The position numbers and the translations under genes are program-made. From Bacteroidota bacterium (lineage in GTDB: Bacteria; Bacteroidota; Bacteroidia; Flavobacteriales; Flavobacteriaceae): a stretch of DNA of 64,000 nt. Below, piece after piece: positions 8,789 through 17,134 of the stretch; the stretch's first letter is position 1, and each line of letters begins with the position of its first letter. The notes beneath the pieces were generated by a model. It had not been told where the DNA came from. It searched no databases and saw only the letters and a program-made list of their open reading frames with translations. The DNA lies in the NCBI GenBank assembly GCA_018267095.1, contig JAFDZC010000008.1, forward strand, positions 114,854 through 178,853, in the 5' to 3' direction.

Positions 8789-10816
8789 CTACAACAACCC
8801 GTTGTATTTGCGCACAAACCACTCAATCGCCAAGAGCAAACTCGCGATGACCAAGAGCCAAACCCAATCAATGAGCGGTGTTTTGCGTACGATGGCTTTC
8901 TCAATTGCTTGATATTTTGGATTTTCAAGTAAACTCTTAACAAGCTCATCGACTTGATTTGGAACATATACTTTTCCTTGAGTTTGTGTTGCCAACTGTT
9001 TGAGTTGGTTCAAATCCGGATTCACGAATTGTTTTTCAATATCAAAATCGAGCACTTCAAACGAGCCGTTGTAGACGGTATTGGTATTGAGTTCTTTAAC
9101 GACAAAATTGTACTGCCCTGCCGGCAAACCATCTAAATTTACTTTGAATGCATTGTTGGTTTTGAGCAAATCGTATTTCTTGGTTTGCTTGGTATTTTTA
9201 TTGACCACGTTAATCGTCAAGCGCGCTTGCTCGTCGGGTTCGTAGTTTTTATTGAAATACTGAGCTGTGATTTCAAGCGCATCACCCGAATTGTAAAAAC
9301 GTTCATGATTGACCACGAGTGATTTTCGAGCGTTGTTCGAGGTCAGATATTGCACCATTTTATCGACAAACACATCATATTTTTCAAAAGATTTGTTGTC
9401 CACATGACTTTGCAAACGCCATTTCCAAGCATTTTCACCGAGCCAATAGGCCGTGCGTTTCCCTTGGTTTTCAGCAAAAGCCAACAGCGGCATTTCAATA
9501 TCAATGTTGCGAATTTTAGCCGAAAGTAAGGTCGAAACATTTCCATTCACGGTGATTGTTCCAAAAGCATTTTGCAAAGGCGGAAACTGTTCAAAACCGA
9601 TATTTTCAATCGAAAACCAATTGAATCCAGCATCAAATCCGGCGGTGTAATCTTCGCGTTGACTGCTCATCTTAAACACCAAATTACTCTGTTGTTGATT
9701 CAAAAAAGTATAATCAGTATTGGTTCCGGTAACCATCATCATGTTGATTCCTGCGCGATTGACCGCGTCAAAAACCGATTTGAATTCAGCGGTAGGTTGA
9801 TACGCAATCACTAAATTATATCCGTCAGCCACCGAAAAAGCAGCGGGTTTTAGAATATTCACTTTGCGCTGCGGATTGGTTTCAATCGATCGTTTCAAAG
9901 CGCCCAAATCAGGATGATTAATCGCGCTCACCAAAGCCACATTGGTTTTCTGATTGAGTACTTCAACGGCGAAATTCTTGGTGTTGTTATAGGTGTTTTT
10001 TTCAGATTCTAAAGAACTCAAAACCGCTTTATAAATCTGAAGTCCGGGTTGATTCGCAGGCAACAAAGCCTGAATCACCATCGACTTTTTATTTGGCGAA
10101 AAGGTAACTTGTTGCGAAAACAAAGTATTGTTGCCTTGTACAATTTTAAAATTGCCTGAAACGCTTTTGTTTCCGGAATAGTTCAAGAAAATCTCAGCCG
10201 GAAATTTATTCTTGTGAAAAGCATATTTGTTTACGTTGAGCTCGGCGATACGCAAATCCAAAAAAGTTGTCGTGTCGCCCACAGCAATTGGGTAAACCGC
10301 TTGCTGCGGATCAAAACTATATACATAATCATTGCCGGTGGTTTGGTTTCCGTCGGTGATGACAACGGTCGCGCGATGAGTGCTTCGGTAAACACTTTTG
10401 ATGTTTTGGGCCAATTTTTCAAGATTGGTTTGTTTGCCTTTGAAGTCAAATGCGTTTGAAACAGCTACCTCTTCATCAAACTTATAGCTCTGAACATCGA
10501 ATTTGTCGCGCAGAGCAGCATTCGAAGAAAGCTTTTCATAAACTTCTTTCACCGATGGGTCGGCTTTTAAATCCACAATCGACGATGAATTGTCCACCGC
10601 CAAAATCAACGGCGATTTGACCACTTCAAAAGTTTTGTGGGTAATCACCGGATTGATCAGCAAAAGCAACACCGCAAAAATGACTGCAAAACGCAAAAAA
10701 GCCAAAACCTTGTAGATGCTCGACGAGGTTTTGGCTTGATAAAAATATTGGTAATATGACAACGCAGCGGCAATACCGAGCGATAATAAAATCAGTAAAA
10801 TGGTGCCTGTTGTCAT
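8789..10816 (-). CDS. VWA-domain membrane protein
   Basis: A 675-residue protein. Two N-terminal helices (about 4-22 and 38-58) are followed by a von Willebrand A-like domain with a MIDAS-type DNSSS segment near residue 75 and VVITDGNQT near 150. A long beta-rich region and a C-terminal helix (TPLIDWVWLLVIASLLLAIE) complete it. The helix arrangement recalls BatA/BatB and related proteins of Bacteroidota, although no MoxR ATPase gene is nearby. It follows fabG by 37 bp on the same strand. It probably displays a metal-dependent adhesion domain and mediates protein contacts in the envelope; the function is unknown. Confidence 0.8.
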   Translation of the reverse strand: MTTGTILLILLSLGIAAALSYYQYFYQAKTSSSIYKVLAFLRFAVIFAVLLLLINPVITHKTFEVVKSPLILAVDNSSSIVDLKADPSVKEVYEKLSSNAALRDKFDVQSYKFDEEVAVSNAFDFKGKQTNLEKLAQNIKSVYRSTHRATVVITDGNQTTGNDYVYSFDPQQAVYPIAVGDTTTFLDLRIAELNVNKYAFHKNKFPAEIFLNYSGNKSVSGNFKIVQGNNTLFSQQVTFSPNKKSMVIQALLPANQPGLQIYKAVLSSLESEKNTYNNTKNFAVEVLNQKTNVALVSAINHPDLGALKRSIETNPQRKVNILKPAAFSVADGYNLVIAYQPTAEFKSVFDAVNRAGINMMMVTGTNTDYTFLNQQQSNLVFKMSSQREDYTAGFDAGFNWFSIENIGFEQFPPLQNAFGTITVNGNVSTLLSAKIRNIDIEMPLLAFAENQGKRTAYWLGENAWKWRLQSHVDNKSFEKYDVFVDKMVQYLTSNNARKSLVVNHERFYNSGDALEITAQYFNKNYEPDEQARLTINVVNKNTKQTKKYDLLKTNNAFKVNLDGLPAGQYNFVVKELNTNTVYNGSFEVLDFDIEKQFVNPDLNQLKQLATQTQGKVYVPNQVDELVKSLLENPKYQAIEKAIVRKTPLIDWVWLLVIASLLLAIEWFVRKYNGLL

Positions 10817-10853
10817 TAAAATGTTTGTCGGTTATCGGTTTTCAGTGGTCAAA

Positions 10854-11600
10854 TTATGTCAACATGCCACCGTCTACATTCAACACCTGACCGGTCACAT
10901 AAGTACTCATGTCTGAAGCCAAGAACAAACAAGCATTGGCCACGTCTTCGGTGGTTCCGCCGCGTTTGAGCGGAATGCTGTCTCTCCAGCCTTGCACCAC
11001 ATCTTCGTTGAGTTTGGCGGTCATTTCGGTTTCAATAAAACCCGGAGCAATGGCGTTGCAACGAATATTTCTTGAACCCAATTCTAAAGCGACTGATTTG
11101 GTAAAACCAATCACACCGGCCTTAGAAGCTGCATAGTTGGTTTGTCCGGCGTTTCCTTTCACACCTACTACCGAACTCATATTGATGATGGATCCCGCGC
11201 GGTTTTTCAAAAAGGTTTTTTGCACCGCTTTGGTCATATTGAACACCGAATTTAAATTCACTTGAATCACTTGGTTAAAATCTTCTTCAGACATGCGCAT
11301 CAAAAGGTTGTCCTTGGTGATTCCGGCGTTGTTGATTAAGATATCAATCGTTCCGAATTCAGCCAAAACTGCATCGGTGAATTCTTGCGCTTGATTAAAG
11401 TCGGCGGCATTTGATTGATAACCTTTGGCTTTGATGCCCAAAGCATTGAGTTCGTTTTCAAGCGCCATTGCCGATTCTACCGATGAACTATACGTAAAAG
11501 CCACGTTGGCTCCGTGACGGGCAAAAACTTCGGCAATTCCTTTTCCGATGCCGCGGCTGGCTCCGGTGATGATGGCTACTTTTCCTTCGAGTAATTTCAT
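10854..11600 (-). CDS. fabG: 3-oxoacyl-[ACP] reductase
   Basis: A 248-residue classical short-chain dehydrogenase. GASRGIGKGIA binds NADP(H), NNAG is the central-sheet motif, and the catalytic Ser (NMSSVVG) and Tyr-x-x-x-Lys (NYAASKAG) are present. The C-terminal FIETEMT and VTGQVLNVDGG segments are typical of FabG. It reduces 3-oxoacyl-ACP in fatty acid elongation. Its promoter lies about 110 bp upstream, so the mRNA would carry a structured leader containing a dispersed palindromic repeat. The VWA gene follows by 37 bp. Confidence 0.93.
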   Translation of the reverse strand: MKLLEGKVAIITGASRGIGKGIAEVFARHGANVAFTYSSSVESAMALENELNALGIKAKGYQSNAADFNQAQEFTDAVLAEFGTIDILINNAGITKDNLLMRMSEEDFNQVIQVNLNSVFNMTKAVQKTFLKNRAGSIINMSSVVGVKGNAGQTNYAASKAGVIGFTKSVALELGSRNIRCNAIAPGFIETEMTAKLNEDVVQGWRDSIPLKRGGTTEDVANACLFLASDMSTYVTGQVLNVDGGMLT

Positions 11601-11624
11601 ATGTTAATGTTTAATTTAATGACA

Positions 11625-11699
11625 AGCTATTCCTGCTCTGCGTTGCAATCTTTTGTTTTGAACCCCAAAACAAAAGGATTTTCACTGCGATCAGGGCTA
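11625..11699 (-). repeat. Dispersed palindromic repeat, copy A
   Basis: Member of an intergenic repeat family with other copies at about 33.03, 53.29, 60.52 and 63.96 kb. Read on the minus strand it begins TAGCCCTGATCGCAG and ends GAGCAGGAATAGC. The core is a perfect 11-bp inverted repeat (CTTTTGTTTTG, GGGTT loop, CAAAACAAAAG). It lies between the fabG promoter and the fabG start, in the sense orientation for fabG. Confidence 0.75.
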
Positions 11700-11712
11700 T
11701 TTTTTGTTCGGT

Positions 11713-11740
11713 CAAATATAGTATTATTTGCTTCAACCAA
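11713..11740 (-). promoter_or_regulatory. Promoter of fabG
   Basis: On the minus strand: TTG, 17-nt spacer, TATATTTG, a full match to the Bacteroidota consensus. It places the transcription start near 11705, so the leader of about 105 nt contains repeat copy A. Confidence 0.65.
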
Positions 11741-11755
11741 AAAATAGATTCCCGA

Positions 11756-11787
11756 TTGAGCTGTTAAAAATAATTCCTTGTAATTTG
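11756..11787 (+). promoter_or_regulatory. Possible promoter of the ECF sigma operon
   Basis: TTG, 22-nt spacer, TAATTTG (one T short of TAnnTTTG). The box ends only 5 bases before the sigma factor ATG, so the transcript would be leaderless or nearly so. The second ECF gene at 60739 has a similar seven-base box, TACTTTG. Confidence 0.35.
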
Positions 11788-11792
11788 CGCTC

Positions 11793-12341
11793 ATGAACGC
11801 AAGCGAGCAAGATTTCCAAAACCTTTACCATCAGTATCATATATTGGTGTACAACCTTGCTTTGCACTATTTGCAAAATATTGAAGAAGCCGAAGAAATC
11901 ACGCAAGATGTTTTTGTACAAATCTATCATTCACTGGAGCAATTCGAACAAAAATCATCTTTAAAAACTTGGATCTATCGCATTACACTTAACAAATGCC
12001 ACGACTTAATCAAGCACAAAAACAGCCGCAAACGCTGGTTTATTTTTGGCACCAAAAGTCAATCTGAAACCGATTATCTCAACCATAGCAATTTTGAGCA
12101 TCCGGGCATTTTGCTCGAAAATCAAGAACAAGCCAAAATTTTGTACGCCACCATCAACACTTTACCCGACAATCAAAAAACAGCTTTTGTCTTATCCAAA
12201 ATTGAAGGTTTATCAAACCCTGAAATTGCCGAAGTGATGAACCTGAGCATTTCAGCGATTGAGTCGTTGATTTTCAGAGCCAAAGCATCATTGCAACAAA
12301 AATTATCAGAAAAATTTACCGAGTACCGCAAGAAAAAATAA
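11793..12341 (+). CDS. ECF-family RNA polymerase sigma factor (CnrH-like context)
   Basis: A 182-residue sigma-70 family ECF factor. Region 2 spans about residues 8-78 (EEAEEITQDVFVQIYHSLE and the aromatic SLKTWIYRITLN), region 4 about 125-178 with a helix-turn-helix (LSNPEIAEVMNLSISAIES). No region 1 or 3. It opens an operon of seven genes ending at 18469. The next two genes encode a single-pass membrane protein and a periplasmic CnrX/CpxP-like sensor, the same set as CnrY and CnrX of the metal-responsive CnrYXH system. It therefore probably directs transcription of this operon in response to a periplasmic metal or redox signal. Confidence 0.92.
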   Translation: MNASEQDFQNLYHQYHILVYNLALHYLQNIEEAEEITQDVFVQIYHSLEQFEQKSSLKTWIYRITLNKCHDLIKHKNSRKRWFIFGTKSQSETDYLNHSNFEHPGILLENQEQAKILYATINTLPDNQKTAFVLSKIEGLSNPEIAEVMNLSISAIESLIFRAKASLQQKLSEKFTEYRKKK

Positions 12342-12361
12342 AACCTTTCGTCTACACCACT

Positions 12362-12640
12362 ATGGAATCACAAGATTGGATCAATTCAGTTCTAAACAGC
12401 ACCAACGGACATCAAAAAGCTGTACCGCGCAAAGATTTGTTCATGCAAATTCAAGCACGCGTGGCAGATTATGAGCCGATTTCAACTAAAATACTTTGGT
12501 TGGCCGCTGCCTCACTGTTGTTGCTGATTGGATTAAATTTCAGAACCCTTTGGCATTCACAACATCCAACAAAATCAGCTGTCGTTCAGGTAATGGCTGC
12601 AGATGTCAACAAATCAAATCAACTGTATAGTCATGAATAA
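12362..12640 (+). CDS. Small single-pass membrane protein, probable anti-sigma factor (CnrY-like)
   Basis: A 92-residue protein: about 43 N-terminal cytosolic residues, one membrane helix (about 44-60, ILWLAAASLLLLIGL) and a short periplasmic tail. No zinc-binding HxxxCxxC motif is present, so it is not a ZAS-type anti-sigma factor. Size, topology and position between an ECF sigma gene and a CnrX-like gene match CnrY of Cupriavidus. It lies 20 bp after the sigma gene and overlaps the next gene by 8 bp (ATGAATAA). The anti-sigma role is inferred from topology and context; sequence alone does not prove it. Confidence 0.7.
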   Translation: MESQDWINSVLNSTNGHQKAVPRKDLFMQIQARVADYEPISTKILWLAAASLLLLIGLNFRTLWHSQHPTKSAVVQVMAADVNKSNQLYSHE

Positions 12641-13109
12641 AGTAAAATTGCTCAGCTGGTTGGTGGGCATCTTGGTATTGCTCAATGTAGCCATTTTATT
12701 TTTTGTGGTGGGCAGACCGCCCATGTTTCCGAACGGTCCACACCTACCCGAGCATGGTGGTCCCAAAAGACTCATCATAGAAAAATTGCATTTTGACCAG
12801 ATTCAAAAACAAGCCTATGAAAAATTAATTCGCGCACATCGAAGCAAAATTGATTCACTTGATCGTGAAATCAGGTTTTGCAAAAATGAGTTATATGGTT
12901 TGTTGCAAGATAACCCAACGGATGCGGTCGCTAAAAACAAACTCATTGCAAAACTCGGGCAATTACAAACACAAATTGAACAAACGCATTTTGAGCATTT
13001 TGCCGACATTAAAAAATTGTGTCACCCCGATCAAATCAGTGATTATAATGCCTTAACTACTGAACTAGCCGCATTATTCTCGCATCCGCCCAAACCCAAA
13101 CATGATTAA
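12633..13109 (+). CDS. Membrane-anchored periplasmic metal sensor-like protein (CnrX/CpxP/Spy-like)
   Basis: 158 residues from the ATG inside the overlap with the previous gene; an earlier in-frame start would begin inside that gene and delay the membrane helix. Helix about 7-26, then a periplasmic helical hairpin. HFDQIQ (53-58) and HPDQIS (131-136) take the place of the two LTPEQ-type repeats of the CpxP/Spy/CnrX superfamily. It is rich in possible metal ligands: His37, His41, His53, His69, His119, His122, Cys83, Cys130, His131 and a C-terminal HPPKPKH. Probable role: sense periplasmic metal and signal to the small membrane protein. It overlaps mbnP by 8 bp. Confidence 0.8.
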   Translation: MNKVKLLSWLVGILVLLNVAILFFVVGRPPMFPNGPHLPEHGGPKRLIIEKLHFDQIQKQAYEKLIRAHRSKIDSLDREIRFCKNELYGLLQDNPTDAVAKNKLIAKLGQLQTQIEQTHFEHFADIKKLCHPDQISDYNALTTELAALFSHPPKPKHD

Positions 13110-13791
13110 ATCAATCAAACATATTATATGCATGATGGTTTTGTTTTTGGGCTTTCAAGCTCAGGCACAAAACGATTCTTTGCGTGTACATTTTAATTTG
13201 ACTTTCAATCGCGTTCCACTTACAAGCGAACATTGGTATGTTTCTGCGCAACGAGACAGCATTCAATTGCAAACGCTGAAGTTTTATGTGAGCGATTTGG
13301 AAATTGAGTTTACTGATCATTCTAAACTCAAAGCGCTCAAACAACATCATTTAGTTGATTGGTCAGAAGCAGAATCTTTAGAATTAACCGTCGGAAAAAC
13401 TACATCAAAAAACATAAAGCAAATTACTTTTAATGTTGGTGTGGATAGCTTGAGCAGCGTTTCGGGTGCGCTCGGCGGTGATCTTGACCCGACCCGCGGT
13501 ATGTATTGGGCTTGGCAAAGCGGTTATATCAACTTTAAAATTGAAGGAAAATGCCCGAAGTTGACTTCCAGAAAAAATCAATTTCAATACCACATCGGCG
13601 GATATTTAGCGCCGTATAATGCTTTGCGAAAAATAGTGTACAAACCTTCTGAACAAAATCCAACCCAGATCAATGTTGATGTAGCTGCATTTTTCAATCA
13701 ACTCAATTTAACTGATTTTTCAAGTGTGATGATGCCCGGAAAACGAGCCATGAAACTTGCCAACGATGCCGTTTTGATGTTTTCTCCATGA
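13102..13791 (+). CDS. MbnP family copper-binding protein
   Basis: A 229-residue protein with a signal peptide (cleavage after QAQA near residue 22). The body is beta-rich and has family-typical segments LQTLKFYVSDLEI, GGDLDP, MYWAWQSGY (134-142) and FQYHIGG (161-167). MbnP proteins bind copper, and the partner MbnH converts a conserved Trp into kynurenine needed for binding; Trp136 and Trp138 in the WAW segment are obvious candidates. The gene overlaps mbnH by 4 bp (ATGA), so expression is coupled. No methanobactin precursor is visible. Family call is firm, metal binding is inferred. Confidence 0.85.
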   Translation: MIKSIKHIICMMVLFLGFQAQAQNDSLRVHFNLTFNRVPLTSEHWYVSAQRDSIQLQTLKFYVSDLEIEFTDHSKLKALKQHHLVDWSEAESLELTVGKTTSKNIKQITFNVGVDSLSSVSGALGGDLDPTRGMYWAWQSGYINFKIEGKCPKLTSRKNQFQYHIGGYLAPYNALRKIVYKPSEQNPTQINVDVAAFFNQLNLTDFSSVMMPGKRAMKLANDAVLMFSP

Positions 13792-14807
13792 ATGCAAGGT
13801 TCAAACATATCATTTTGTTATTGGTCGGGAGTTTTATCTGTGGCGCTTTTGTTGTATTCAAACCCGAACCTATTTATCTCAAAATTCCCAGAGGTTGGCC
13901 CAAACCACATTATGATTTTTCTAAAAATCCACTCTCAGAGCAAGGTTTTCAGTTGGGCAGAAAATTGTTTTACGACCCTATTCTATCGCGCGACCATACC
14001 ATTAGCTGTGCGACTTGTCACTTGCAAGCTACCGGATTCACGCATGTAGATCACGAACTCAGCCACGGAATTGACGACAAAATCGGTACGCGCAACGCCA
14101 TGGCGCTAATTAATTTAGCTTGGAACAAAGATTTTTTGTGGGACGGAGGCGTAAATCACCTTGATGTGCAACCGCTCAATCCAATCCAAAGCCCGGTTGA
14201 AATGGACGAATCCTTGGCACATGTGGTTGAAAAATTACAGCAAACTTCTCCTTATCCTCAATTATTTGAACAAGCCTTCGGAACATCAAAAATCACCGGG
14301 CAACTCACTTTAAAAGCTTTGTCACAGTTTATGTTGATGCTGGAATCGTGCAATGCTAAGTACGATCGCGTGATGAATGGACAAGAAACCTTTACAGAAA
14401 AAGAACAAAAAGGTTATGATTTATTTAAAAAGCATTGCGTTTCTTGCCACAAAGAACCTTTGTTTTCAGATGATCGTTTTGAAAGCAACGGCCTTGATTT
14501 GGATCCTGATTTAAAAGACATCGGGCGCATGAAAATCACCGGTAAAAAAGAAGATTCGCTGCGGTTTAGAACGCCCACTTTGCGCAACATTCAGTTTACT
14601 TTTCCGTACATGCACGACGGAAGATTTAAAACACTCACTGAGGTCATCAATCACTATAATTCATTACCCGCAAACAAACATGTTACCAAAGAGTTACGTC
14701 TGCCGATGCAACTCACCGAACACGACCGCGCAGACTTAATTTCTTTCCTCAAAACCCTCACCGATCAAGAATTTTTATTCAATCCGAGATTTGGTTATCC
14801 AAAATAA
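13788..14807 (+). CDS. Di-heme cytochrome c peroxidase family protein, probable MbnH
   Basis: A 339-residue exported protein with an N-terminal hydrophobic signal or anchor (about 7-24). Two c-type heme motifs are present: CATCH (74-78) and CVSCH (217-221). The YMHDGRF segment (274-280) is typical of the CcpA/MauG/MbnH superfamily. In the MbnH branch the enzyme makes kynurenine from a Trp of MbnP through a bis-Fe(IV) state; plain CcpA would reduce peroxide. The 4-bp overlap with the MbnP gene favours MbnH. It acts in the periplasm. The next gene follows after 61 bp. Confidence 0.88.
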   Translation: MNARFKHIILLLVGSFICGAFVVFKPEPIYLKIPRGWPKPHYDFSKNPLSEQGFQLGRKLFYDPILSRDHTISCATCHLQATGFTHVDHELSHGIDDKIGTRNAMALINLAWNKDFLWDGGVNHLDVQPLNPIQSPVEMDESLAHVVEKLQQTSPYPQLFEQAFGTSKITGQLTLKALSQFMLMLESCNAKYDRVMNGQETFTEKEQKGYDLFKKHCVSCHKEPLFSDDRFESNGLDLDPDLKDIGRMKITGKKEDSLRFRTPTLRNIQFTFPYMHDGRFKTLTEVINHYNSLPANKHVTKELRLPMQLTEHDRADLISFLKTLTDQEFLFNPRFGYPK

Positions 14808-14868
14808 TTTTTAATCCAACGCAAGAAAAAAAATAAACCATCGTCCAAACAAAACTAACCACTCCATT

Positions 14869-17133
14869 ATGATTCAAAAAAACATATACACAGTTCTATT
14901 TCTTCTGATGGGAATCGGAGGATTTGCCCAAGATTTATATGACATCAATGCCATTCAGGACATTCGCATTGTCTTTGCCGAAAGCAATTGGGATGCGCTA
15001 CTCGACGCGCAAGCCGCTTCAACCGAAGATTATATTCCGGCGCAATCGGTCACCATCAACGGAACGGTTTTTAACAATGTAGGCGTCAAATACAAAGGCA
15101 ACAGTACTTATAGTGCTAATCGCGTCAAAAATCCGTTTCACATTGAACTTGATACTTATCAAAGTCAGAATTATCAAGGATATACCGATATCAAACTGAG
15201 CAATGTTTATTTTGATCCGAGTTTTTTGCGTGAGCCACTTTCGTATGCCATTCTCCGACAATATATGGATGCGCCTTTGTGCAATTATGCCAATGTATAT
15301 GTCAACGGAACTTTGATTGGTTTGTATACCAGTGCTGAATCAATCTCAAAGAGATTTGTCGACGAGCATTTTTATTCAAACAACAATGCGTTTTTTAAAT
15401 GCAATCCGATTGGCGGTGCGGGTCCGGGAAGTTCATCCTATCCTAACTTGGCTTATTTAGGAACCAATATCACGAGTTATCAAACAGCCTACGAAATGAA
15501 CTCAACGACAGGTTGGGAAGATTTAGTTACGCTGACCAATACACTCGCCAACGACATCAACAACATTGAATCGGTTTTAGACGTAGACCGCGCTTTGTGG
15601 ATGCTGGCTTTTGACAATGCTTTGGTCAACCTCGATAGTTACATCGGAACTTTCAAACAAAATTATTATTTGTACAAAGACGATAATGGTCGATTCAATC
15701 CGGTCGTTTGGGATTTGAACATGTCCTTTGGCGTGTTCTCGCAAACCGGAACCATCGCTTTGAATACTACAACCGCCAAAAAACAAATGACTCATTTGTT
15801 GCACGCTTCAGATGCCGCTTGGCCTTTGGTACAAAAATTATTGGCCGTTCCTAAATACAAACGCATGTATTTGGCGCATTACAAAACGATAATGGAAGAA
15901 AATTTTGCCAACAATAGTTATCTAACTACTGCGCAATCTTACCAAACCATCATCAACGCAGCGGTACAAGCCGATCCGAACAAACAATACACTTACGCGC
16001 AATATCAAAGCAATTTGAATACGGACATTACCGGTGGGATGAACGCAGCACCGGGCATCACCAATCTCATGAGCGGACGCAATACCTATTTGAACACTTT
16101 GGCAGATTTTACGAATGTACAACCCACGATTACTTCTGTGGCACCGGCTATTGCTGAACCGCTCATCAATAGTGATGTATTCATTACAGCCAATGTGGTC
16201 AACACCAATACCAACGGCGTATATCTCGGCTATCGCTCTGATAAAGAATTGCCATTTACCAAAGTTTTGATGTATGACGACGGTGCGCACGGAGACGGCG
16301 CGGCCAATGACAATGTTTATGGGGCTGCGATGAATATGAGCAAAGCTTTTATGCAATATTACATCTATGCAGAAAACAACAACGTTGGCAAGTTCTCACC
16401 CGTCAGAGCAGAACATGAATTTTACACTTTGCATGCGGTTTATCCGACCATCAACCCCGGAGATTTGGTCGTGAATGAACTGATGGCACAAAACACCATG
16501 ACCATTGCCGATCAAGATGGCGAATTTGAAGATTGGATAGAGCTTTACAACAACACCGACACTACTTTGAGTTTGGACAATTTGTATATGACTGATACCG
16601 ATACTAACTTGATTAAATGGGCTTTCCCATCAGGTTTGACTATTGAGCCGCATGGTTATTTAACGATTTGGGCGGATGAAGATGGATCACAAGTCGGATT
16701 GCATGCCAACTTCAAATTATCTTCTGCCGGTGAAAGCTTGATTTTGGCTTATGCCAACGGAACCATCATTGAAAACATCTCTTTTGGAGCGCAAACCGCC
16801 GATATGGGTTATGCACGCATCCCGAATGGAACCGGGAATTTTGTGATTCAAGTGTCGACATTTAATGCCAACAACGAAACTTTATCGGTAAGTTCTGAAG
16901 CTTTCCAACAGAATTTATCCGTATATCCAAATCCAACGCAAAATGTGGTTTACATCCAAAACAAAAACCATCAAATCAATCGATTAGAATTGTACAACCT
17001 TCAAGGACAATTGATTGACCAAAAAGAATTCACCAATACACAAGCAGTTTCTTATGATGTATCGTCTTATCCGAAAGGTGTTTACTTACTGACCATCAAC
17101 CGAAATACAACCGTAAAACTCATTCGCAATTAA
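14869..17133 (+). CDS. Secreted CotH-kinase family protein with lamin-tail domain and T9SS sorting domain
   Basis: A 754-residue protein. Signal peptide 1-20; CotH-like kinase domain about 28-400 (VGVKYKGNSTY, NPVVWDLNMSFG with probable catalytic Asp); an Ig-like region about 410-525; a lamin-tail domain about 530-650 (VVNELMAQN, DWIELYN); and a C-terminal T9SS type A sorting domain from about 685 (LSVYPNPTQN, GVYLLTI). CotH of Bacillus is an atypical protein kinase; extracellular bacterial versions are little studied. It would be exported across the outer membrane by the type IX system and attached to the surface. One base separates it from the YHYH gene. Confidence 0.88.
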   Translation: MIQKNIYTVLFLLMGIGGFAQDLYDINAIQDIRIVFAESNWDALLDAQAASTEDYIPAQSVTINGTVFNNVGVKYKGNSTYSANRVKNPFHIELDTYQSQNYQGYTDIKLSNVYFDPSFLREPLSYAILRQYMDAPLCNYANVYVNGTLIGLYTSAESISKRFVDEHFYSNNNAFFKCNPIGGAGPGSSSYPNLAYLGTNITSYQTAYEMNSTTGWEDLVTLTNTLANDINNIESVLDVDRALWMLAFDNALVNLDSYIGTFKQNYYLYKDDNGRFNPVVWDLNMSFGVFSQTGTIALNTTTAKKQMTHLLHASDAAWPLVQKLLAVPKYKRMYLAHYKTIMEENFANNSYLTTAQSYQTIINAAVQADPNKQYTYAQYQSNLNTDITGGMNAAPGITNLMSGRNTYLNTLADFTNVQPTITSVAPAIAEPLINSDVFITANVVNTNTNGVYLGYRSDKELPFTKVLMYDDGAHGDGAANDNVYGAAMNMSKAFMQYYIYAENNNVGKFSPVRAEHEFYTLHAVYPTINPGDLVVNELMAQNTMTIADQDGEFEDWIELYNNTDTTLSLDNLYMTDTDTNLIKWAFPSGLTIEPHGYLTIWADEDGSQVGLHANFKLSSAGESLILAYANGTIIENISFGAQTADMGYARIPNGTGNFVIQVSTFNANNETLSVSSEAFQQNLSVYPNPTQNVVYIQNKNHQINRLELYNLQGQLIDQKEFTNTQAVSYDVSSYPKGVYLLTINRNTTVKLIRN

Positions 17134-17134
17134 T

